DNA of 38,453 nucleotides from Acidovorax sp. SUPP3334 (GTDB taxonomy: Bacteria > Pseudomonadota > Gammaproteobacteria > Burkholderiales > Burkholderiaceae_C). The stretch is taken from NCBI RefSeq assembly GCF_030159055.1, contig NZ_BQXQ01000040.1, forward strand, positions 1-38,453, given 5' to 3'. The notes beneath the pieces were generated by a model. The model saw only the letters and a list, made by a program, of their open reading frames with translations, made no database searches and was not told the origin of the DNA. Position 1 is the stretch's first letter, and every line of letters starts with the position of its first letter. The position numbers were made by a program, and so were the translations under genes. Shown piece after piece: positions 18,781 through 26,667 of the stretch.

Positions 18781-19444
18781 CCAGCCCCCTACCATCGGTG
18801 GCTTTTCACCGGCGTGCCGCCCGTGATGGCGAATGCCACCGGTACGGTGGCTTTGCTGCCCGGCTACGCTGCGGGCGCCTGGGGGTTCCGGGAAGACGTG
18901 CAGGCACCTCCGGGCCTGTCGATGGGGTGGCTCGTCGCGCTCTCGCTTGTGGGCGGCGCCGCGGGTGCGGGGCTGCTGCTCGTCACGCCCGAGGCCGCCT
19001 TCCGCCGCGCCGCGCCGTGCCCTGGCTGCTGCTCGCGGCCACGGCCCTGTTCGCCATGGCGCCGCTCCTGCGCCGCTGGACCGCTGGCGCGCACGCCGCG
19101 CCCTCCCCGGCCCGTGCGGTGGCGGGGGTTCTGACCGTGGCCGTGTACGGCGGCTACTTCAACGGCGGGCTGGGCATTTTGCTGCTGGCCCTGTTCGGGC
19201 TGCTGGGCGCCATGCCGCTGCACGCCATGAACGGACTCAAGAACGTGGTTTCCGCCCTGCTCACCGCCATCGCGGTGGCCGTCTATGCGGCAGGCGGCCT
19301 GGTGCTGTGGCCCCAGGCGCTGGGCATGATGGTGGCGGCTACGGCGGGGCGCGCCTGGCGCGGCGCATTCCGGCGCCCTGGCTTCGCGCGGGCATCGTGG
19401 CGACCGGGCTGGGCATGGCGGCGGCCTTCTTCTGGCGAGGCTGA
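18781..19444 (+). pseudogene. TauE/SafE-family (sulfite exporter-like) permease, frameshifted remnant
   Basis: Homology to TauE/SafE membrane proteins runs through three frames. The first part has GVPPVMANATGTVAL and AAGAWGFREDV (about 18810-19010). After a frame change near 19010-19020 come the membrane segments VPWLLLAATALFAM, LTVAVYGGYFNGGLGILLLALFGLLG and MNGLKNVVSALLTAIAVAVYA. After another change near 19340 comes GARLARRIPAPWLRAGIVATGLGMAAAFFWRG, then TGA. The N-terminal membrane helices and a start codon are missing; a trace of the glycine-rich first motif may lie at 18790-18805. With at least two frameshifts and a lost start it is not expected to give a working transporter. Confidence 0.8.
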
Positions 19445-19494
19445 CGCACCCCTCGCCCACACCGCCCGGCCAGGACAACGCCGCCCCAGGCCCC

Positions 19495-19944
19495 CTACCC
19501 CGGCGGCGGAATGCGCAGCGGGATCGTGATCGGCCCGTCGTTGATCAGGTGGACCTGCATCTCCGCAGCGAAGCGGCCCGTCTGCACGACGGGGTGCTGC
19601 AAACGTGCCTGGTCCACGAAATGGTCGAACAGGCGGCGACCGTCCTGCGGTGCGGCGGCATCGGTGAAGCTGGGCCGGTTGCCGCCGCGGGTGTCGGCCA
19701 CCAGCGTGAACTGGCTGACCAGCAGCAGGCCGCCGCCCACGTCCTGCACGCTGCGGTTCATCTTGCCGGCATCGTCGGCGAACACGCGCAGCTTCAACAG
19801 CTTGGCCAGCAGCCGGTGGGCTTCGGCTTCGGTGTCGCCGCGTTCGGCGCATACCAAGACGAGAAGGCCCTGGCCGATGCGGCCCACGACCTCGCCGTCC
19901 ACTTCCACGCGCGCTTCGCGCACGCGCTGCAACACACTCATCAT
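19495..19944 (-). CDS. dtd: D-aminoacyl-tRNA deacylase Dtd
   Basis: 149 residues. Dtd hydrolyses D-amino acids (and glycine from tRNA-Ala) off mischarged tRNA. Signatures are SQFTLVAD with RGGNRPSF at about 77-93 and the Gly-cisPro motif in NDGPIT (137-138). The opening is MMSVLQRV; the first ATG (19944) forms an ATGA overlap with the stop of the upstream CDF transporter gene, so translation is coupled. GAGG lies about 10 nt upstream of it. The TauE pseudogene converges on it. Confidence 0.94.
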   Translation of the reverse strand: MMSVLQRVREARVEVDGEVVGRIGQGLLVLVCAERGDTEAEAHRLLAKLLKLRVFADDAGKMNRSVQDVGGGLLLVSQFTLVADTRGGNRPSFTDAAAPQDGRRLFDHFVDQARLQHPVVQTGRFAAEMQVHLINDGPITIPLRIPPPG

Positions 19945-20897
19945 GGCGGGGAATCCTCGGGTTCTTCCAGAAATGCCTCTACCCCGACAGGCAACAGTTC
20001 TATGGTCACGCGCAGCCCGGGCACGGCGCGCATCAGCGCGGCTTCCACAGCGCCCCGAAGTTGGGCGGCGCGGCCCAGGCTCCACTCGGCGGGCACGTGC
20101 ATGTGAAGGCCGGCGAAGCGGCGCTGTCCGGCCTGGCGCGTGGCCAGATGATCGAAGCGCACTTGCGGCTCGCCCTTGGCGAAGGTCTGCAGCGCCGCGT
20201 CGATGGCCGCCTGCGCGTCGGGTTCGACCGCCGCGTCCATCAGGCCCTGGGACGCGCGCCACACCATGTGCGCGCCTTCTTTCAGGATGTTCAACGCCAC
20301 GGCCATGGCCACCACCGGGTCGAGCCACAGCCAGCCGGTCGCACCGGCCGCGCCGATGCCGACCACGACCCCGGCCGACGTCCACACGTCGGTGACCAGG
20401 TGCCGTGCATCGCCCTCCAGCGCCACAGACCGGTGCACGCGCGCGGATCGGAACATCAGCCAGGCCAGCCAGCCGTTGAGCATCGAGCTGGCCACCGACA
20501 GCGCCAGCCCCCAGCCGACCTGCTCCAGCGGCTGCGGCGAAGCCAGCCGGAGCGCCGCCGCCCAGAAGATGGCCACGGCAGCGCCCACGATCAGAATGCC
20601 TTCGAACCCGGAAGAGAAATATTCGGCCTTGTGGTGGCCATAGGGGTGGTCATCGTCCGCAGGCCGCTGCGCGACCGTCACCATGGCCAGCGCGAAGATC
20701 GCGCCCGCCAGATTGACGAAGGATTCCAGCGCGTCCGACAGCAGCCCCACCGACCCCGTGAGGTGCCAGGCCAGCGTCTTGAGCACGATGGTGACCAGCG
20801 CCACCGCCACCGAGCCCCACAGCAGCGTGCGAGGCGCTAGCGCGGCCGGGCCGTTACCGGCGGGCTGGGGGCTGGAGGGCGTTTTGCGCGGGGGCAT
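19941..20897 (-). CDS. cation diffusion facilitator family transporter
   Basis: 318 residues with about six membrane helices followed by a cytoplasmic ferredoxin-like domain, the CDF layout for exporting Zn, Fe, Mn or Co by proton exchange. Metal-site positions are recognisable: D55 in [11 protein letters not shown] and H166-x3-D170 in HLVTDVWTS; the family loop HPYGHHKAE is at 84-92. The residue equivalent to the second Asp of YiiP helix 2 seems to be Ser59, with Glu58 next to it, so metal preference may differ from YiiP. The C-terminal domain has GLHMHVP. There is no good ribosome binding site before ATG 20897. The stop overlaps the dtd start. Confidence 0.9.
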   Translation of the reverse strand: MPPRKTPSSPQPAGNGPAALAPRTLLWGSVAVALVTIVLKTLAWHLTGSVGLLSDALESFVNLAGAIFALAMVTVAQRPADDDHPYGHHKAEYFSSGFEGILIVGAAVAIFWAAALRLASPQPLEQVGWGLALSVASSMLNGWLAWLMFRSARVHRSVALEGDARHLVTDVWTSAGVVVGIGAAGATGWLWLDPVVAMAVALNILKEGAHMVWRASQGLMDAAVEPDAQAAIDAALQTFAKGEPQVRFDHLATRQAGQRRFAGLHMHVPAEWSLGRAAQLRGAVEAALMRAVPGLRVTIELLPVGVEAFLEEPEDSPP

Positions 20898-20960
20898 GGA
20901 GCAGGAAGGAAAAGGCGGTCGCCGATGCAGCCATTCTGCCTTCGAACCCTGCGCCCTTCA

Positions 20961-22367
20961 TCAGTCACCATCCACCAGCCGCGCCTTCACCAGCTTGCCC
21001 TTGACCCGGCCGGACGCCAGGCGCCGCACCACGTCCTGCGCAATGCCCCGCTCCACGGCCACGTAGGTGGAAAAATCGTTCACGTTGATCTTGCCCACCT
21101 GCTCGCGCGTGAAGCCCATCTCGCCGGTGAGCGCGCCCAGCACGTCGCCAGCGCGGATCTTTTCCTTGCGCCCGCCGATGATCTGGATGGTGGCCATGGG
21201 CGGCAGCAGCGGCCCGCCGGGGGCGGCGGTGAGCTCGGACAGCGGGTGCCACTCCGACTCGCGGCCCTGCAACTGCTCGATCTTGCCCACGCTGCCCATC
21301 TCGGGCAGGCTGGCCAGGCTCAAGGCGAGGCCCTCGGCATCGGCGCGGCCGGTGCGGCCGATGCGGTGCACGTGGATCTCCGGGTCAGGCGTCACGTCCA
21401 CGTTGATCACCGCCTGCAACTGCGCGATGTCCAGGCCGCGCGCAGCCACGTCGGTCGCCACCAGCACCGAACAGCTGCGGTTGGCGAACTGCACCAGGAC
21501 CTGATCGCGCTCGCGCTGCTCCAGCTCGCCGTACAGCGCCAGGGCGTGAAAGCCCTGCGCCTGCAGCACGCCCACCAGGTCGCGGCACTGCTGCTTGGTG
21601 TTGCAAAAGGCGATGGCCGATTCGGGCCGGAAGTGGTTCAGCAGTTGCGAGACGGCATGCAGGCGGTCGCTCTCTTTCACCTCGTACCAGCGCTGCGCGA
21701 TCTTGGCCGAGCCGTGCTGGGCCTGCACGGTGATGCGCTGCGGCTCCTTCATGAACTGGCGCGCCAGGCGTTCGATGCCCTCGGGGTACGTGGCGGAAAA
21801 CAGCAGCGTCTGGCGCTCGGCCGGGCACTGCCGCGCGACCTTGGCGATGTCGTCGAAGAACCCCATGTCCAGCATGCGGTCGGCCTCGTCGAGCACCAGG
21901 GTGTTGAGTGCCTGCAGGTCCAGCGTGGCGCGCTCCAGGTGGTCCATCACCCGGCCGGGCGTGCCGACCACGATGTGCGCGCCGTGCTCCAGGCTGGCGA
22001 TCTGCCCGCGCAGCGGCACACCGCCGCACAGCGTGACCACCTTGATGTTCTCCTGGGCCCGGGCCAGGCGCCGGATCTCGGTGGCGACCTGGTCGGCCAG
22101 CTCGCGCGTGGGACACAGCACCAGGGCCTGTACCGCGAAGCGGCGCGCATTGAGGTTGGCCAGCAGCGCCAGCGCGAAGGCGGCCGTCTTGCCGCTGCCG
22201 GTGCTGGCCTGGGCGATCAGGTCGCGGCCCAGCAGGGCCACGGGCAGGCTCGCGGCCTGGATCGGCGTCATGCGGGTGTAGCCCAGCTGCTGCAGGTTGG
22301 ACAGGGTCGCGGGGTGCAGCGCCAGGGAGGAGAACTCGGCGCCAGCGCCGGAAACGGAAGATGTCAT
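20961..22367 (-). CDS. dbpA: ATP-dependent RNA helicase DbpA
   Basis: A DEAD-box helicase of 468 residues. Motifs in order: Q motif with MTPIQ, Walker A ASTGSGKT (54-61), PTREL (86-90), GTPGR (135-139), DEAD (160-163), SAT (191-193), ARGLDI and HRIGRTGR. After the RecA pair, a C-terminal domain of about 75 residues (MATIQIIGGRKEKIRAGDVLGALTG..., VKGKLVKARLV) is the DbpA RNA-binding domain that targets hairpin 92 of 23S rRNA in 50S assembly. The start is ATG 22367. There is no clear Shine-Dalgarno, but a GATAAT box is 6 nt upstream, suggesting a leaderless or very short leader. Confidence 0.95.
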   Translation of the reverse strand: MTSSVSGAGAEFSSLALHPATLSNLQQLGYTRMTPIQAASLPVALLGRDLIAQASTGSGKTAAFALALLANLNARRFAVQALVLCPTRELADQVATEIRRLARAQENIKVVTLCGGVPLRGQIASLEHGAHIVVGTPGRVMDHLERATLDLQALNTLVLDEADRMLDMGFFDDIAKVARQCPAERQTLLFSATYPEGIERLARQFMKEPQRITVQAQHGSAKIAQRWYEVKESDRLHAVSQLLNHFRPESAIAFCNTKQQCRDLVGVLQAQGFHALALYGELEQRERDQVLVQFANRSCSVLVATDVAARGLDIAQLQAVINVDVTPDPEIHVHRIGRTGRADAEGLALSLASLPEMGSVGKIEQLQGRESEWHPLSELTAAPGGPLLPPMATIQIIGGRKEKIRAGDVLGALTGEMGFTREQVGKINVNDFSTYVAVERGIAQDVVRRLASGRVKGKLVKARLVDGD

Positions 22368-22373
22368 CCCCGG

Positions 22374-22379
22374 ATTATC
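22374..22379 (-). promoter_or_regulatory. -10-like element just upstream of dbpA
   Basis: GATAAT on the minus strand ends 6 nt before the dbpA ATG, so a start site at the normal distance would fall on or next to the start codon. No convincing -35 is seen. Confidence 0.4.
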
Positions 22380-22420
22380 CCGGGGCCGGGCATGCAGAAG
22401 GTCCCCAAGGGCTTGCACCC

Positions 22421-22449
22421 TCGCCAGGGGCGCGCCGATCGGCTATAAA
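22421..22449 (+). promoter_or_regulatory. candidate sigma-70 promoter for the PAS-GGDEF-EAL gene
   Basis: TCGCCA (22421-22426) and TATAAA (22444-22449) are separated by 17 bp, 26 bp ahead of the ATG at 22476. Each box matches the consensus at four or five of six positions. GGGTGG shortly before the ATG could act as ribosome binding site. Confidence 0.45.
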
Positions 22450-22475
22450 ACTTCGAGATACCAAGCGGGTGGGAC

Positions 22476-24545
22476 ATGCCAGATACATCAAGCCAAGCGG
22501 ACGGTCCTCCCCAGGACCCCCACTGCAGCAGTTCCTTGCTGCGGCTGCTGGCCGACTCCGTCCCGGCGCTGCTCGCGTACTTCGAATCGTCCACGCTGCG
22601 TTGTGTTTTCGCCAACCAGGGCTATGCCGAATCCACGGGGCACACCGTCGAGGCCATTCTGGGCAAGACCGTGCAAGAGGCCATCGGCGATGCCGCCTGG
22701 GCCTCGATCCAGCCCCAGGTGCAGCAGGTGCTGCAGGGCCAGCGCGTGCAGTACACGCGCAAGCAGCGGTCGCGGGGCGGTCCGACGCGCATGATCGAGG
22801 TCAACCTCATCCCCCACCTGCACCACCAGCTCGGCCTGATGGGCGCGTTCGTCCTGATCAACGACATCACCCACCACTGGGAGGCGGAGCGCGCGGTGCG
22901 CGAGAGCGAAGAGCGCATGCGCAAGTTCTCGCAGGCCACCGAAGAGGCGATCGTCTTTCACCGGGAAGGCCTGGTCACCGATTTCAACGAGGCGCTCACG
23001 CGGCTGATGGGCTACACGCTGGCCGAGGTGCGCGGCCGGCGCATGCTCGACTTCGTGAGCGAGGCGTTCCGCCCCATCACCGAGGCCTATGTGCGGGAAG
23101 GCCGTGAAGACCCCTACGAAGCCACGGTACTGCACCGCGACGGCCGGCACGTGCCCGTGGAGATCGTCGGCAAATCCATGCCCTGGAAGGGCGCGGACTA
23201 CCGGATTGCGGTGCTGCGCGACATCTCTGCGCGCCGCCAGGCCCAGGAGCGCGTGGCCTTCCTGGCCACGCACGACGCGCTCACGCAACTGCCCAACCGC
23301 GGCACGCTCATGCAGCGGCTCACCGAGGTGATCGAGGCGGCGCGGCGCCTGCCGCAGGCCGCCGCCGTGCTGTTCATCAACCTGGACCACTTCAAGACGG
23401 TGAACGATTCGCTGGGCCACCAGGCGGGCGACATGCTGCTGTGCGAGGTGTCCCGCCGGCTGGTGCAGGGCGTGCGCCCTGGCGACATCGTGGCGCGCGT
23501 GGGCGGCGACGAATTCGTCGTGGTGCTGGGCGACGCGCCGGACCGGCCCTCGGCCCTGGCGGTGGCCGACCAGCTGCTGGCCGATGTCTGCGCCGTGTTC
23601 CACGCCGAAGGCACGCCGCTGTCGGTGTCGGTGTCCATCGGCGTGAGCATGTACCCCGAGGACGGCGACAGCGCCACCGAACTGGTGCGCCGCGCCGACG
23701 CGGCCATGCAGCAGGCCAAGCACAGCGGCCGCGCCAACCGGCAGGCCTATGCCCCGGGCATGGACATACCGTCCGCCGGCGTGCTGCAGCACGAGCGCCT
23801 GCTGCGCGACGCCATCATGCATGGGGCCTTCGTGCTGCACTACCAGCCCCAGGTGCGGCTAGAAGACGGCATGCTGGTGGGTTTCGAGGCCCTCGTGCGC
23901 TGGCGCCATCCCGAGCGCGATCTGGTCGGGCCGATCGACTTCATCGCCTTCGCCGAAGCGCGCGGGCTCATCACGCCGATCGGCCGCTGGGTCCTGTTCG
24001 AGGCCTGCCGGCAGACGCGGGCCTGGCATGACGAAGGACTGCCGCAGGTGCCGGTGGCGGTCAACCTGTCGGCGCTCGAATTTCGCCAGCGCGACGTGGC
24101 TGGCGAGATCGCGAGCGTGCTGCACCAGACGGGCCTGGCGCCGCGCTTTCTGGAGATCGAGATCACCGAATCGGTGCTCATGCACGATGCCGACCAGGTG
24201 CGCAGCACGCTCGATGCCCTCAAGGCGCTGGGCGTGCGCGTGGCCATCGACGATTTCGGCACCGGCTACTCGTCGCTGGCCTACCTCAAGCGCTACCCGA
24301 TCGACAAGCTCAAGATCGACCGCTCCTTCGTGGCCGACACGCCCGGCAACGAGGACGACGTGGCCATCGTCACCGCCATCGTGCAGATGGGCCGCAGCCT
24401 GCAGATCCAGACCGTGGCCGAGGGCGTGGAAACCACCGCCCAGCACGACCTGCTGCGCGCCCTGGGCTGCCATCTGGCGCAGGGCTACCTGATCTCGCCG
24501 CCCATGGACCCGCGCCAGACGCGCGAGTGGCTGCTGAAAAGATAG
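22476..24545 (+). CDS. PAS-PAS-GGDEF-EAL protein (c-di-GMP signalling)
   Basis: 689 residues, soluble, no membrane segment. Two PAS domains (about 20-135 and 145-252) are followed by GGDEF (about 262-425) and EAL (about 435-685). The GGDEF motif (343-347) and the inhibitory I-site R334-P-G-D337 are intact, but the segment FINLDHFK has Asn302 where active cyclases have the metal-binding Asp (D327 of PleD). The EAL half looks complete: E471 in FEALVRW, N530 in VNLS, the EIEITES glutamates, D592-D593 in IDDFGTG, K613 in LKIDRSF, E649 in VAEGVE and Q669. I infer a phosphodiesterase whose GGDEF may be a GTP-sensing or weak domain; activity is not proved. PAS ligands are unknown. Confidence 0.93.
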   Translation: MPDTSSQADGPPQDPHCSSSLLRLLADSVPALLAYFESSTLRCVFANQGYAESTGHTVEAILGKTVQEAIGDAAWASIQPQVQQVLQGQRVQYTRKQRSRGGPTRMIEVNLIPHLHHQLGLMGAFVLINDITHHWEAERAVRESEERMRKFSQATEEAIVFHREGLVTDFNEALTRLMGYTLAEVRGRRMLDFVSEAFRPITEAYVREGREDPYEATVLHRDGRHVPVEIVGKSMPWKGADYRIAVLRDISARRQAQERVAFLATHDALTQLPNRGTLMQRLTEVIEAARRLPQAAAVLFINLDHFKTVNDSLGHQAGDMLLCEVSRRLVQGVRPGDIVARVGGDEFVVVLGDAPDRPSALAVADQLLADVCAVFHAEGTPLSVSVSIGVSMYPEDGDSATELVRRADAAMQQAKHSGRANRQAYAPGMDIPSAGVLQHERLLRDAIMHGAFVLHYQPQVRLEDGMLVGFEALVRWRHPERDLVGPIDFIAFAEARGLITPIGRWVLFEACRQTRAWHDEGLPQVPVAVNLSALEFRQRDVAGEIASVLHQTGLAPRFLEIEITESVLMHDADQVRSTLDALKALGVRVAIDDFGTGYSSLAYLKRYPIDKLKIDRSFVADTPGNEDDVAIVTAIVQMGRSLQIQTVAEGVETTAQHDLLRALGCHLAQGYLISPPMDPRQTREWLLKR

Positions 24546-24578
24546 CGGCCCGTCATCCGGCTGACCCGCGCGCCCGTG

Positions 24579-24584
24579 GACAAT
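24579..24584 (+). promoter_or_regulatory. -10-like element just upstream of amn
   Basis: GACAAT ends 7 nt before the amn ATG, the same hexamer and spacing as for the methyltransferase gene at 5912. A leaderless amn message is possible. The only ribosome-binding-like sequence is a short AGG. Confidence 0.4.
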
Positions 24585-24591
24585 AGGCGCC

Positions 24592-26073
24592 ATGGCCCAG
24601 ATCCCAGACTTCACCGAGCCCTCCCTCCATACCGACCCCGCCGATGCGCTGGCCCAGGTGCAGCGCATCTACCAGCAGCAGATCGGGCACCTGCGCGAAG
24701 CCATGCAGCGCTTCGTCGCCGGAGAGACCCCGGCCAGCCACGTGCGGGCCTTCTATCCCTTCGTGCGGGTGCAGACCACCACCGTGGCCCGTGCCGCCAC
24801 CCATCTGGCCTATGGCTTCGTGGAAGGCCCCGGCCGCTACGAAACCACCCTGACCCGGCCCGACCTGTTCGCCAACTACTACGCCGAGCAGTTCCGTCTG
24901 CTGCGCGACAGCCACAACGTCGAGCTGGAAGTCGGCATCAGCAGCCAGCCCATCCCCATCCACTTTTCGTTCGCCGAGCACGACCACATCGAGGGCACGC
25001 TGACCGCACAGCGCCGCATGCTCATGCGCGACGTGTTCGACCTGCCCGATCTGGAAGCCATGGACGACGGCATCGCCAACGGCACCTGGGCGCCCCGCCC
25101 GGGCGAGGCCCAGCCCCTGTCGCTTTTCACCGCGCCCCGGGTGGACTATTCGCTGCACCGCCTGCGCCACTACACCGGCACCGCACCCGAGTGGTTCCAG
25201 AACTTCGTGCTGTTCACCAACTACCAGTTCTACATCGACGAGTTCGTGCGCCTGGGCCATGCCGAAATGGCCAAGCCGGACAGCGAGTACGTCGCCTTCA
25301 TCGAGCCCGGCAACGTCGTGACCCGCCGCACCGGCCTGCCCGCCCAGCCGGGCGACGAACTGGGCGTGGCCCCGCCCCGGCTGCCGCAGATGCCGGCCTA
25401 CCATCTCATGCGCGCCGACAAGAGCGGCACCACCATGGTCAACATCGGCGTGGGGCCGTCCAACGCCAAGACCATCACCGACCACATCGCCGTGCTGCGG
25501 CCCCATGCCTGGATGATGCTGGGCCACTGCGCGGGCCTGCGCAACAGCCAGCAGCTGGGCGACTACGTGCTGGCGCATGCCTACGTGCGCGAAGACCACG
25601 TGCTGGATGAAGAGCTGCCCCTGTGGGTGCCCATTCCCGCGCTGGCCGAGATCCAGATGGCCCTGCAGCAGGCCGTGGCCGACGTCACGCAGATCGAGGA
25701 CGCCGACCTGAAGCGCATCATGCGCACCGGCACCGTGGCCAGCACCGACAACCGCAACTGGGAGCTGCTGCCCGACAACATGCCCCAGCGCCGCTTCAGC
25801 CAGAGCCGCGCCGTGGCGCTGGACATGGAGAGCGCCACCATCGCCGCCAACGGCTTTCGCTTTCGCGTGCCCTACGGAACCCTGCTGTGCGTGAGCGACA
25901 AGCCCCTGCACGGCGAGATCAAGCTGCCCGGCATGGCCAACCACTTCTATCGCGAGCGGGTGGACCAGCACTTGCGCATCGGCATGCGCGCCATCGACAT
26001 CCTGCGCGAAGGCGGGGTGAGCCGGCTGCACAGCCGCAAGCTGCGCAGCTTCGCCGAGGTGGCGTTCCAGTGA
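24592..26073 (+). CDS. amn: AMP nucleosidase Amn
   Basis: 493 residues, close to E. coli Amn. It hydrolyses AMP to adenine and ribose 5-phosphate and helps control adenylate levels. The N-terminal Amn-specific domain (about 1-180, with THLAYGFVEGPGRYETTLTRPDLF) precedes the nucleoside-phosphorylase-like domain: NIGVGPSNAKTITDH, WMMLGHCAGLR, YVLAHAYVREDHVLD, the ribose-binding ALDMESATIA and the general-acid region LCVSDKPLHGEIK. It starts at ATG 24592, 46 bp after the GGDEF-EAL gene. Confidence 0.95.
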   Translation: MAQIPDFTEPSLHTDPADALAQVQRIYQQQIGHLREAMQRFVAGETPASHVRAFYPFVRVQTTTVARAATHLAYGFVEGPGRYETTLTRPDLFANYYAEQFRLLRDSHNVELEVGISSQPIPIHFSFAEHDHIEGTLTAQRRMLMRDVFDLPDLEAMDDGIANGTWAPRPGEAQPLSLFTAPRVDYSLHRLRHYTGTAPEWFQNFVLFTNYQFYIDEFVRLGHAEMAKPDSEYVAFIEPGNVVTRRTGLPAQPGDELGVAPPRLPQMPAYHLMRADKSGTTMVNIGVGPSNAKTITDHIAVLRPHAWMMLGHCAGLRNSQQLGDYVLAHAYVREDHVLDEELPLWVPIPALAEIQMALQQAVADVTQIEDADLKRIMRTGTVASTDNRNWELLPDNMPQRRFSQSRAVALDMESATIAANGFRFRVPYGTLLCVSDKPLHGEIKLPGMANHFYRERVDQHLRIGMRAIDILREGGVSRLHSRKLRSFAEVAFQ

Positions 26074-26104
26074 CGGACAAGGTGGACGCCGCCACCGGGG
26101 ATTG

Positions 26105-26464
26105 ATGCGGCTGGATTTCGTCACCCTGCTGGCCATCACGGCCACCAACCTGTTCATGCTCTCCGCGGCGCTGCCGCTGATCATGGGCCGGCAAGCGGGC
26201 CCCGCCGCACGCTGGGTGCGGGCCAGCCTGCTGCTGCATGCGGGCCAGGGCGCGGTGCAGCGCTTCGACCAGCGCCTGCGCAAGCGCCTGCAGGCCGAAA
26301 GCGCCGCCATGCTGGGCTTTGCCATCGACTACAGCGCCGGCGCCGCGCTGTGGCGGGGCAAAGAAGAGAAGAACCTGGCAGCCCTCATGGCCCTCATGGC
26401 CCGCGCGGACGCGGCGCTTTACGCCGCGAAGGAGCAGGGGCGGCGGCAACTGGCCATGGGCTGA
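26105..26464 (+). pseudogene. membrane GGDEF protein, collapsed remnant with internal deletion
   Basis: A 119-codon open frame that joins two distant parts of what looks like a membrane diguanylate cyclase. The first 50 codons give a start-type membrane helix (FVTLLAITATNLFMLSAALPLIMG). The last 30 give the closing helix of a GGDEF domain (LMARADAALYAAKEQGRRQLA). No GGDEF, RxxD or other central GGDEF motif remains. The frame stays open through the deletion, so a small membrane peptide could be made, but cyclase activity is not expected. ATG 26105 is 31 bp after amn. Confidence 0.65.
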
Positions 26465-26552
26465 GAGGGGAACCGGAGCCAGCGGCGCCACCACATGGTG
26501 GCTCGCCGGCGCCAGCGGGCATGCTCCATGTTTTCTTTTGGCGGCACATTCC

Positions 26553-26570
26553 TTCGCCAGGCCGATTCGC
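26553..26570 (+). promoter_or_regulatory. PIP-box-like element (TTCGC-N8-TTCGC) upstream of the type III effector gene
   Basis: Two TTCGC blocks at 26553-26557 and 26566-26570 are separated by 8 nt. The standard plant-inducible-promoter box bound by HrpX/HrpB has N15-16 between the blocks; spacing of 8 is, as I recall, a described variant but weaker. It lies 98 bp before the effector ATG. I do not see a -10 at the usual 30-32 bp downstream; TACAAA at 26589-26594 is the nearest -10-like hexamer. Confidence 0.35.
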
Positions 26571-26596
26571 CCCAGGCGGCGCGAACGGTACAAAAG

Positions 26597-26617
26597 CGCC
26601 AATGATCGCCATTGGCG
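26597..26617 (+). promoter_or_regulatory. perfect 8-bp hairpin in the effector gene leader
   Basis: CGCCAATG and CATTGGCG pair perfectly around the 5-nt loop ATCGC, about 50 bp upstream of the effector ATG. No T-run follows. It could be an operator or a leader structure. Confidence 0.45.
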
Positions 26618-26667
26618 GGCGCGCCCTCCGGCGAGCCCAGAACACCAGGAATTTCAGGAATTTCCCC

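Noticed and set aside
26350-26667. 106-codon N-terminal extension of the effector frame
   Set aside because: It overlaps the GGDEF remnant, has no ribosome binding site, and would hide the MGNRIS start that fits family knowledge.
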